A program made the translations under genes and the position numbers. From the NCBI GenBank assembly GCA_036426205.1, contig CM071568.1:233140530-233204529 (forward strand): a DNA stretch of 64,000 nucleotides, read 5' to 3'. Source of the stretch: Ascaphus truei. Its lineage: Eukaryota; Chordata; Amphibia; Anura; Ascaphidae. Shown here one piece after another: positions 13,801 to 25,800 of the stretch; within the stretch, counting starts at the first letter, position 1; every line of letters begins with the position of its first letter. A model generated the notes under the pieces. It ran no database searches, had not been told where the DNA came from, and saw nothing but the letters and a program-made list of their open reading frames with translations.

Positions 13801-16800
13801 ATGCAATTATCCCTACTGCTGCGGCTCGTCTGAGTCTAACACATCTCCGTTTTTTCCCTGGCTTTTTCCTGGAATGCTACGCACTTCACCTGGAGCATGC
13901 TGCATTCATTTTGCGTTCTCAGCCACGGGTCATGCGCGGTTGACGCGCGGTTGGTGTGTTTATTGAGAATGGTTCGGATTTAATAGGTTGAAATTCTTCG
14001 CGTGTCCGCCAGATGGCAGATATTCATGAATTGTAATGCGCATGCGCTTCAGTAATGTGTCGACTTGCAGGTGTTTCGTTTAAAAAAGATACCACAGTGT
14101 GCTATTGTAACTTGGCCTTGAGACTGAAGGAAGAGGTTGCAAAAATGTATCAATTTAGGCTTTTCATATTAAAGAAAGACAAAGACCAGTTTCGGTTACA
14201 GTATTCTCCAGAGACCCACCACCCACCATGAGTGTTCAAGTGCAGCCCGTTTTCCAAAAACCCGACAGAAGTTACGCGTATTTGATATGGGCCACGATTA
14301 ATGCAACAGATGATAAGATGGCAACAGTTGTACAAATTTATCAGTATTTTATCGAAAACTATGACTTTTACAAATTTTCACCAGCTCCTCATACGTGGAA
14401 GCGTGCAATAAGGAAAAGGTTATGTAGCGATCCCTGTTTTTATCGTATTAAGCCACAATTTGTTGGAGGGTATTGGTGTGTATCACCGGCTTTTTCCTTT
14501 ATCTATGATCATGCAGATGGCAAAAGGCGAAGGGTCGTGTTAAAACCAACTAAGAAACGACAGTCGCTGCCAAGCAATGCATCGGCACCGGCTTCCAATA
14601 ACGGTCCCACCGTCAGTGACAGCCCTTGCTGTCTATCCAGAATGCCTGAGCCGGATTTCGCGTGCAGTTTCGATCAAGCTTGCATGTACCTAAGCAATTT
14701 CCAGCCTCATCAGCTGACTACAGGAGGACTAGTCCCACTGCAAACTATCAATGTGGATGATCAAGAACACTGGACTGGCAGTGGACCGGCGCTGGCGCCA
14801 GCTGAATGAGAAATTCTATGGTGAGTATTGTTGCCGTATTATTTTCTGTGTTTTTTTATTTTGACAATACAGTATCAATATCGGTGCGATTCAAAAGTCA
14901 AGCGATTCTCCTGTAAGCAATATCATTGGCTGAGCAGCTTCTACAGTACTGTACTGCAGATACTGAACAATTGGTGGAACGCTAGGCACATGCGCATTGG
15001 AACCTTCTTGAAACGCATATGCGTGTCATTACATCGACGGTAGGCGCATGCGCATGTGAACAGGAGACGACCCCTGAGAAAACTATTGGTGGGACAGGCT
15101 GGGAACTTCTGTTTTGGGCTGACCATTACATTTTCTTTTTGTTTTTCCTCAGAAAAGAAAACGGCTAATGGAGGGATTTCGATGGATAATATCGCTTTGT
15201 GTAACAATGCCTGCACATTGCTGAATCGGATTGAAAAACCCACGTACCGGAGTCTACAGTTTAGTGGCCGTTGTTATTGATTAGGATAGAATACTGTACC
15301 TGAAACAGTATGCTGATGTTTTCCGGCCGTACAGTATACAATACTTTTTTATAAACAGTATACTGTGTAATAAACCCGAAAAAATAAAAACTATGCATTT
15401 ATTCTACATGTATTACAGTATTGTACATACAGTATGTGTTTTCTATACAGTGCCAGTACATACAGTACAGTACTGAATATGTCTTCTATTTTTTTTAATA
15501 CTCTTGTATTGAGCATGCCTACAGTATACAGTACAGTGCGCCTGGACAGTAGTGTACATTCTAGAAACACTGTATTTTGTTACAGTAGCAAAGGAGCCAA
15601 TGGAACAATGTAAAACAAATCAACATGTTCTTTTATTGGTGGAGTAAGTACAAAAACATTTATTTACAAATACTGTACAATGTAGAAACATTTTAAGTGC
15701 ACAGCAATTGAAAACATCAACAGGTGTATGGTTTACTGCTACAGTTGTGAAAACATTTATGTCAGTCAGTATGGTTTATAGTCACATGTTTTAAAAACAA
15801 ATTCTTTATTCATAAAATATACAAAACGCAACATCTCCTTTATTAAAGAACGGCAAGTCAAAACATATACAGTGGGATGGGTGCAAAACAGTCTGCACCA
15901 GTACAGTCCTCGAGGGCAGCAAACAGGCCCAGTTTTCAGGGTAACCTTTGAAAACCGTGCCTGTTTGCGGCCCTCAGGGACTGGAATTGTGCAGGTCCTG
16001 TGTGTGTGTACAGCAAGTTAAAACATTTCTATATAAATACAAGTTAAAAAACACACAACAACATCTCCTTTATTTAAGTACAGCTGGTCAAAACATGCAC
16101 AATACAGTTCAGCACAACAGTATGGTCTTACCTGTGATTAAATAAAGTATACAAAATGAAACATCTCCTTTATTATAGAAGCATATACAGTACAGTGGGA
16201 TGGTGTGCAAAACTGTCAATCAGACCTGCACCACTACAGTCCTCGAGGGCAGCAAACAGGCCTGGTTTTCAGGACAACCTTGAAACCCGTGCCTGTTTGC
16301 GGCCCTCAGGGCCTGGAATTGTGCAGGTCCTGTGTGTGTGTACAGCAAGTTAAAACATTTCTGTATAAATACAAGTTAAAAAACACACAACAACATCTCC
16401 TTTATTTAAGTTCAGCAGGTCAAAACATGCACAGTACAGTTCAGCACAACAGTATGGTCTTACAGTTCCCGTGATTAAACCAGAAAGTCCACCACATTGT
16501 CCGTCCATGGCCGATTCCTTGCATGGCGCAAAACGCCATTAATGCAGTCTCGAAAACCTTTCATTACAGGATCTGTAATTGGATAAAAGCGCCGCATTTC
16601 ATCCAGAATGTTCTTTCTTAAATTGTCAGGAAGCGCCTTTTTTACGCGATTTCCTTCATAGTTCACTCTGAAGGCCCAGTCGCAGTACAACTAGTAGGGA
16701 ACATGGTGCTTAAAAAGTAACAAGGCATACTTGTGGGGTGCACCAGAACTCATCACCCTATACTTCTCCCTGAGCGCCGGTGGCAGATCGCACAGGGTGA

Positions 16801-19800
16801 TGTCGGGCACCGTATCGATGCGAGCGAATGTAGGTCTTCAGCGAGAGGGTATGCTTGAGGTGACGGGCGATGGTAGGTTGTCTGGGAGGAAGCTTTCCTT
16901 CAGTCTTGGTCGCCGTGTTGTCTCCTGGCGTGGTCTTGACGGGGTTGTCATGTCCTCCTCAACGGCATACATGTACACTACATCTTCTGGTGGAGGGGGT
17001 GCGCTTTGTGATGGAAGGGGGTCAATGCTCCCATTCATCACATCCATGCCACCCTCCTGCTCCGGCGTCGGGGAAACAGGGGCATGAACACTGAGCAAAT
17101 GATGTATACCCGCTATGTCAGCCTCTATCTTCTCCATCCGTCGATCCATCCGTTGATCCATATGTTGCATCTGTTGATCCATATCTAGCATCCGTTGATC
17201 CATATGTATCATCCGTTGATCCATATCTTGCATCCGTTGCTCCACATTTTGCATTGTCTCCAGAAGCAGATCTATCTTTGCCAGCACAATAGAGTTCCCG
17301 GGGAGATCCCCACTTATCCCATTCAGCATCCGGTCTAACGAGCTGCTTCTTGTGCATGGCGTGTGGACATCTGGGTGGATGGGTGCAACGGAGGATGAGA
17401 TGGGGGTTCCATGGAGAGAAGCGGCGTCATCATCGAAGAAGGGTGGAGGAGGTGACCTGTGGATATCTGGTAGAGAAGAAGCGGCAGCGTCGTCGAAGAG
17501 GGATGGAGAAAGTGACCTTTGGATTTCCGGGCGAGGAGCAGAGTCGTCTAAGAGCAAAGGAGAAAGTGACCCGTGGATTTCAGAGGCACCGTCGTCGGAT
17601 AGAACTGGAGAGGATAGCCTGTGGATTTTCGGGAGGGCGGTGGCAGCGTCAAGGAAGAAGGGTGGAGAAGACCGGCTGAAAATTTCCGGGACAGCGGCGG
17701 CAGAGTCGTCGAAGCGTATGTGAGGAAGTGGTCTGCGGGTTTGATGGGTTGGCTGCCAATCGTTTTGCGTTGAGAGTACATCACCGTATATCTTCTTGAC
17801 ATAATAAGGCTTACATCTATGAAAGCCCTTAGCCTTTGGGGTCAGCAGAAGGTTTTCTTTATTGACCTTAGGTAGTTAAGGGAGTGATCCCCTAAGAAGG
17901 TGCTTCAAATTGGTGTCGGTTTGAGGACTATTGTGATCCTCAGTGTAACAGTGGTAGGGCAGATTTGCCAAATTAGAAGTTCTGAATTGGAGCAGTGAGA
18001 TAGGTTGCCGCAATAAAGTTTTTGCACGCTGCCACTGCCGCCAGCCTGTCTTTTTATCTGCTGTGCTCCAAGTCCCTTCCCCTCCCCGCCTTTATTGACC
18101 TTAGCCTGTCGCTTTTGCCTTGGCGTGGAAACGGCAACCGCCTTTTGCTTTTTCTGCTTGATAGGCACGGCAGAGGCGAGTGGGTTCCTGCGTCCGTAGA
18201 ATCGGGGTTGATCCATGGAAGCAGATGGCATAATGCAGTATCTGGACAAGGGCAAGTTCAGATAAAGATCATCGGGTGGTGGGCTATGCAAAGTGTGTAA
18301 CCTTTTATGCATGGCAGCGAGGTATAAGTGTTGAAAGTGGGCGTACTCTAATGTGAGTCATTACCGTATAAATACACCATCCATTTTGTGGATTCACTGC
18401 ACATTGAATACACAGCGACTAAACATTGAATATACATTCTTGTGTTTGTATTTCTTTCTACTCGCAGAAATGGTTGTTAAAAAGATTTCCAAGGATCTCA
18501 GCATGCGAATTAAGGATATGTACACGAGCGGACACCGAATTACTGCTATCCAACGCTGGTTAGCTACTTCTGGCCTCGTTGTGCCAGCAACCACCGTGAG
18601 GTATCATGCACATGGAAAAAAACGAGAACGCAAAAGGGCACCAAGGGTAACTAACGCGTAAGTATATTTATAAAACTTTTTAAAAAAATTTAGATCCAAA
18701 AATGTACTGTACATCTACATACTGGGTATCTAATATTTTTGTTATTCTCTTTTATTTATATTAACAACATATATATATTTTTTGTATATTTATATTTATA
18801 TTACAAACAGTATATTATTTTTGTATATTATTTATATTACAACAGATATATATTTGTATATTTATATTACAAAGATAGAAGATGCCCTGATAGGGAAGAA
18901 AAATGGTTTCACAAGTCCAACAGGTGCCCCATGCGTTCCGGACGCAGAAAAAGCGGAAGCTGGAGTCGATTTTTCAATGCAAAAAAGTTTAATATACAGC
19001 AGTGACAGCAAAGACAAATTTGTTAAAAAGAAAAAAAATCATCTTAAGAAAGGGTCCTTTTTTCTTCTTTTTAACAATTTGTCCTTTGCTGTTCACTGCT
19101 GTATACAGTATATAAAACTTTTTTTGCATTGAAAATCGACATCCAGCTTCCCTATTCTTCCTCTTCCGGAACTGGAGGCCATCTGTTGCACCTGTGTACC
19201 GCCATTTTTCTTCCCTATCCAGGGCGATCTTCTATCTTTGCACACATCGGGAGAGAGCCACGCAGAACCAGAAGGACCGTATGCATAAGGGTCGTGAGTA
19301 ATTTGTCATTGACACTGTATTTTATTGATTATGGTCTAGCTCTAAGGGCTGTGGATTTTTTGAGATAGGGTCAGGTCCCTAGTTTATATATAGGTATATA
19401 TATTTTTTATATTTTATATACAAACAGTATACCAGTATATATTTTTGTATATTTAATCATTTATCATTACAACAGTATATATCTATTTTGTATATTTATA
19501 TTTATATTACAACATTATATATTTTGGTATATTTAAATTTATATTACAACAGTAATATATCTGTATATTTATATTACAACAGATATATTTTTTGTATATT
19601 ATATTTATATTACAAACTGTATATATATATTTTATATTTATTTTATATACAACAGTATACAGCATATATTTTGTATATTTATTTGATATTCACATGTAAT
19701 CTATATTTTGTATATTTATATTTATATTACAACAGTATATATATTTTATATATTTATATTTATATTACAACTGTATATATATTTTTTATATTTATATTAC

Positions 19801-22800
19801 AACAGTATATATATTTTTTATATTGATGCATATTAATAGAACAATATATTGTATCCTGTTGATCTACAGTCTCTAATATTTTTACTTACCGGATTGTTTT
19901 TCTTTACATTGTAGGGAGATAACTCTTCTGGTGGACAAAATAAGTGAGGAGAATGATGAGAAGAGTGCATTAAGGGTCAAATACACTCTGCAGGAAAATC
20001 ACAATCTCACTGTATCCGAGACCAGCATAAAGAAGATGAGACGCAGCATTGGATGGAAATATGGACGTGTGAGGTTTGTACTGGACAGTACAGGAGGTAA
20101 AAGTATTGTGCTGATGAAGTATACTTTCGTATACGAAACGCGTCGCAAATTGTGTTGCTGGCTCATATTTGTATCATAGCCAGTACACACACAAGTGTTT
20201 TTATTCCGATCACGACTACAATTACTGAAACATACAGGCATCCTAAGGACAGCTATAAGGGGCTTCTTATCCTGCGCATGCGCGCTACGCTTTCAGCCAC
20301 GCTGAAACTCATGGAGGTCTGACAGCGCTACAGAGACAGCCCCAGCGCACGTGACTGATTTCTGAGGATTGACACTGCCCCTGCTTACTTTATGTGATGC
20401 CCTACCAAAGAAATTTTCATCGAGATCGGGGATTATTAAAGTTTTATTCCATGTAAGTGGTTGCTATCTTTTATTATTTGTAATACACTAAATTTCTCTT
20501 ATCTTGGTGCGCTCTTGTGTTTTCTTTTTTTCTTGGATACTTGGTATCACCGTCGGAGTTCTCCGTTGGGATCCTTCTTGGAGGTGGGGGAAGACACCTT
20601 GAACAACAGGAGCAGCAAAAGAACAGAGAGGAATTAATATTCCACATCCTTAAAGAGCAAGAGCGCGGACTGGACACTTTCCTAGTGGTCCAGGATGCAT
20701 TGTCATCTTTGAAGGTAAAATATATGAAATATAATGTAGCCTTATGCACTGTACTTTATTAGTGTAGCCTTACTGTATGCATTGTACTGTACTATTGTGC
20801 AGTTTTTTGAGCACTTTTCTTTTCTTGCTATAGGAATCATGAATAAAGCTTTCTTCCAAGACAACATTGTCCTTGTGCAATACATCACACGCGAGTTCCC
20901 AAATGGTCACCGCTTCTATCAGGACAATGATCCGAAGCACACCGCGTCAACAGCGCATATCATTGAGCGCTGTATCAACTGGGTGAAGACGCCAGCGGAG
21001 TAAGTGCGGTAACCGTGTCTCATTTTTTTCCCACTGTTTTTACTGTGTACTGTATCTCTTAAACTAATTGTCCTTTTTTTCCAATGACAGATCGCCAGAC
21101 TTCAATCCGATCGAAATGGTCTGGCATCAGCTGAAGGACCATATCCGGAAAGTGGTGAAACCCTCCAAAAAGGACGAGTTGTTGAAAGGCATAATGAGTT
21201 TTTGGAACGATGTACTCACCGTGGAACGCTGCAATAAATATATAGACCATATGCCACTGTGTTGCCCATTGTGATCGCGCGTAATGGGCAAGCATCAGGA
21301 AAGTAGTACTGTGCTGTAGTATTGTAAGTACAGTATGATACAGGTAAGTATGGCACAGATTTTTTTCTTTCCCAATAGTCAGAGTATACAGTAGTTACAG
21401 TTTTTTCTTTACAGAGAGAGCAGCACCAGCCATCAGGTTACAGTACATAGTATTTAACAGTAGTCAGAGTATACAGTAGTTCCAGTAAAGACTAGTTTGA
21501 CAGTACTACAGTAACTGCCTACTAACTGCTCAATTTTTTTCTTTCCAGAGAAAGCAGCACCAGCCATGTACAGTAGTACTACATAACACACAATGCCATA
21601 ATACAGTACGCACATAACTGCACTAATTTTTTGTTTTCTTGTCGTTTCAGGAAAAAAGGGTGGCTTGGGGGGAGGTGGGGTGTTGTGTCCAGTCTAATCT
21701 GTTTGTACAGTCAAATGTACAGTATATAAACAGCAGTAATGATGTACACAAAACCTCTCCTCTCTCAATGAACTACTGTACTGTACACAGAATGAGGAAC
21801 AAGATAAAGACGGAAAAAATAATATTACTATATATATATATATATTATACATTACAGTATATATTATTAAATAATATTCTTATAAATGTGCCTTATTCAT
21901 GTTTCCCCATGTTTTAAAAATGTTTTCTAACTGTTTATCCAATTTCAATCTGCCAGAAGAACTTAATAAAGACTGCATTATGTATTATTCATGATTATTT
22001 TTATATTTGTATTTTTTGGTTCCTGATAAAATAAAATAAATATTTATTCACATTCCTGCTAATCATAATCATTGACAACTACCACAACCCCCCCCACCCC
22101 TACAGTAGACCAATGAATAAGAATGAATGACAAAACAACATGAATCAGTTAATGTTTTTTTTAACTCGCAATTCTCACTGCTGTGCAAATCAGATTTACA
22201 TTTCAAAATCAAGAAGGGATTTTCCAAAGCGTTACCGTAAACAAAGCCTCAAAGGGTTGGGGGGAGGGTGGGGTAAGTCATGTGCAGTAATCAGCTAGCT
22301 CCCATCTCAAAGAGGATTACACGCAGGCGCACTGAGGCTTTGTAGCTCAGCTATGGACGGATTAAGAACACAATGGCAATATTCAGAAAATTAACGACTC
22401 TGTGGAGATAGGGGGTTGGGTGACTCATGCGCAGTAAGCAGCAAGCTCCCATCTCTAAAAGGATTAAAGTACATGCAGGCGCAGTGAGGCGATTGACGCT
22501 CGGCTAGGGACGGATTAAAAACACAATGACTAACTAACTTCAGAAAATTAATGACTCTGTGGAGGTGTCTGTCGATAAGAGTTTGTGTGTGCGTGGGGGA
22601 GGGATGAAGGATTAGTTGTGCAGCAGTTCAAAGAAATAACATACGGTAGAGTACAGTAATTTCAAAAGGCAGTTCATCATAATACTGTAATTTGATCCCT
22701 ACACCCCCCAAATACAGTACATAAAAAGCACACAAATCAACCATGTGCAGGCAAACGCACAGATTTAATATCGTAATATCAAGATTGTTTTTGCAGGCTT

Positions 22801-25800
22801 GTGGATAAAATAACAGTTAAAAAATCATAATTAAAAATTTTGGGGGGGGGACTCAAGCAAGCAGTGTTGGGTAAAGTTACAGGCGCATGAGCAGGAATAA
22901 ACTAGCTCCCATCCGAAAGAGGATTACACACAGGTGATGCCCTGTGCAAATCAAATTCGAGAAGGGATTTTCCAAAGCATTGCCGTAAACAAAGCCTCAA
23001 AATTCCCATCTCAAAGAGAATTATACGCAGGCGCAGTGAGGCTTTGTAGCTCGGCTATGGACGGATTCAGAACACAATGGCAAGATTCAGTAAATTAACG
23101 ACTCTGTGGAGAGGGGGGGGTTGGGTGACTCATGCGCAGTAAGCAGCTCCCATCTCAAAAAGGATTACACGCAGGCGCAGTGAGGCTTTGTAGCTTGGCT
23201 ATGGACGGATTAAGAACACAATGGCAAGATTCAGAAAATTAACGACTCCGTGGAATTTCAAATCCTTGAGCTAGCGTTTGTGGGGGAGGGGGCTACAGGG
23301 TACAGCTGCATGAAGTTCAAAGCTAAAGACATACTTTAATTTCAAAAGGCAGTTCATCATAATAATACACCCCCAAATACAGTACGTAAAAAGCACACAA
23401 ATCAACCATGTGCAGTCAAACACACAGGGTCGCAATCAAATGCTACAGCACAGATTGAATATCGTAATACAGTAAGATGGTTTTTGCAGGCTTGATGAGA
23501 AAAAAAATTACAATTAAAAAAATGTTTTTGGTCACTCAATCAGGCAAGCAAGCAGTGGTGAGCGAAGTTACAGGCACATGCGCAGTAAATTCCTGCTGTC
23601 AAGCAGGAATGTGATTGAAACCAGACACACATTCAATTAAATGGTGTGGGAGAGATGTACTGCATTGTAGAGGAGATAAGAAGTTGAAATACCCTGCAGT
23701 GCAGTTAATTATCCTGAGCGAGGGGAGAGCGCTGTATATGCCGAAATGTGACAGGTGCAGTACAGCACACGCCTATGCGTTTCAACAATTTTCAAATGAA
23801 ACATACTGAGACATACTGTACAGCAGCACAGCACTGCAAATGCATGTATACTTTAAATATGCAAATTTAGAATTACTGCGCGCGCACACACACAGACTGT
23901 GTACTGACGTAGGTTGAACCGCGAAAGTATTAGACTTCCAAGACAACAGCTCGCAAACGCACCCCTGAGTTTTTACACGGCATTGCAGTATTGCAGACAG
24001 CAAGAATAAATGCTAATATCACGAGCGCGAAAATAACGCAGTTCACTCTGGGCGAAAACGACAAAAAAACGCACCTAACCGGGATAATCTGAGAGCCGCG
24101 GATCTAGCCGACTTAGACTCAGATCGGCCACCACTGTATACTGTATACGGTTTGTCATATCTGATTCATGGTGTGGAATGGAATCTTCAACTTTAGTCTA
24201 CTTCAGCAATTTTAACAAAAACATGTTATTTAGTAATTAATTCTAATAATTAAAACATGTTGCAATATATATAAAAATGCTAAACTTACACAGCGTTTAT
24301 ACAAATAGCATTTATAGAATATTTATCATAAAACAAAATGTAACAGCTTCGTCCCAACAAATTCTCATTGTCATATCTCTCCAATAGATAACAGTTCTTT
24401 AATATATAGAGTCATTTGTACCCGGCACGAAATGGTTGTTTTTAATTCAGTGTCTGATCTACCCAAAATATTCATGTTGACCATGGTTCTCAGCTCGGCT
24501 AACAGCTATCTCTTGTTTAACATTCCACTTGTGAACATCTTGTAACAGTGACCATGATAACTGGTTGTTAGGAGAATGTAAGCTCTTCTAAAACTAGAAA
24601 TTAGAAGTACTGATATTGAAAAAAGACGTTACTAGTTTTACTATCTCTTCTCTCATGTGACAATAATGATATTAACCTTAAAATTAGGCTGTTAAATAAC
24701 TTCAGTTACAATGATAAAAATAATAGAATGAATAAACAGATTAAGCGTTATATTTGCTTCTGTGTTATTCATAGGACAAAACATCTTTGTTACATTAAAG
24801 ATACTGTATAACGATTTCACCACACCCCCCCCCCCCCAGTTCCCAATACACATCATCCCGATTAGAGCCCTTTCTAAAACCAGACCCTCATAGTGATTGT
24901 CTGGGGCCCTGGTCCTTGGTTGTCCCGTGATCTCATAATTCCTCAATTGTCCCATCCAACAGTCCCTTAGAAATCAAACAGCAAAGCACCAGTTGAGTTG
25001 ACAAAGTTAAATCTAATGTTATTATCTTCATTGTTTTATTTCCCTACAGATCTCTGTGAAACTGATTTACTGTTGCACAATTCTCTGTACAGGTTTGCAA
25101 GAATTTTTCGATATATGCAAATTCCAACAATACAACTTATTACATGTACGTCTCCAATACATGATCATGTCATATAATTATTTTCATATAGAAGGTACTA
25201 GAAAGTAATACACAACATTGTTTTATGCAGAGTGAAACAGTACATACCTGTCTAAGCAATGCTTTAAATGATAGAGATCGTATTCTCATAGTAAGAGTTT
25301 CTCCAGAATTTCCAAATGTGAAGCCCTAAAGTGGTAAAATATAACAAGCAAGTTATAATTCAAGTGTAGTTCTCCTGTGATTCTACGGCCAGATGTCATC
25401 AAAGTCCAATGTAGGGTAGCGCACCTAATCTGGCAGTAACTGCCATTCAAGACAATAGCAGTTAATGGAAAAAAGCAGGATATCGGTGGCGCTCCCTCAT
25501 AGGATAACATGTAATATAGATCCCTAATTGGGATAGGGGCTATAATAAATACATAGGAATAAATATGAGAGATACTGGCCCTGAAACTGCTGCAGCTCAA
25601 TCAAGAAGGATTGTCCCGTGATCCTTAGTTGGTATGTGAGTTGTTAAGGAGATTAGCGCATGCAAACAAAAAGAGAAAAAAGCAGAAGTATATATATGGA
25701 GAATATACACCTAGTTTTTTGTTGGGGTAAGGAGAGAGTAAAATATATGACACGGAGCCATGTGAGTAAGATAATGACATCAGTAGTCTTTCAAACCATT

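Larger units (their letters stand above)
18470..21274 (+). pseudogene. Intron-containing Tc1-family DDE transposase, middle exon(s) not found
   Basis: Exon A 18470-18657 (ATG; helix-turn-helix [20 protein letters not shown]; donor GC|GTAAGT). Exon B 19915 to 20073 or 20096 ([19 protein letters not shown] ... [16 protein letters not shown], the second HTH region). Exon C 20834-20999 ([10 protein letters not shown] ... [14 protein letters not shown]; donor GTAAGT). Exon D 21091-21274 ([20 protein letters not shown] ... stop). The second Asp (QDND) and Glu (NPIE) of the catalytic triad are present, with 32 residues between them (Tc1 standard 34). The TPAESPD-NPIE block is typical of one Tc1-like subfamily. 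The exon with the first catalytic Asp (TDE-type) is missing; 20100-20540 holds an unrelated inserted repeat. Phases A-B (2/1) and C-D (2/1) are consistent. Probably inactive in this copy. AATAAA at 21965. Confidence 0.75.
13816..24136 (+). mobile_element. 10.3-kb Tc1-like DNA transposon carrying forkhead and BEN-like genes
   Basis: Seen: the ends CTGCTGCGGCTCG... at 13816 and CAGTGGTGGCCGA... (reverse strand from 24136) align without gaps over 24 nt with 17 matches, including an 11-nt identity TCTGAGTCTAA. Weaker similarity continues about 100 bp inward. A TA dinucleotide abuts each end (13814-13815; 24137-24138), as expected for IS630-Tc1-mariner target duplication. Inside are a forkhead gene (14228-15280, +), a coiled-coil/BEN-like gene (18231-16475, -), a Tc1-family DDE transposase (18470-21274, +), each with plausible splice sites and AATAAA signals, and repeats near the right end. 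The element is far longer than the usual 1.3-2.5 kb. This copy is mutated and has later insertions. Cargo status of the two extra genes is inferred from position inside one pair of ends. Confidence 0.72.

Noticed and set aside
14700..14722. CTGATGAGGCTGGAAA on the minus strand
   Set aside because: Inside the forkhead coding sequence, with no room for stem II and no stem I partner; chance match.
17350..17723. Plus-strand ORFs (109 and 123 codons) rich in Gly, Arg and Glu
   Set aside because: Antisense shadow of the repetitive part of the BEN-like gene, which has the better coding pattern, start, splice sites and C-terminal domain.
22184..23592. CRISPR-like direct repeats
   Set aside because: Repeat units are long, diverged and unequally spaced in a eukaryotic transposon; no CRISPR geometry.
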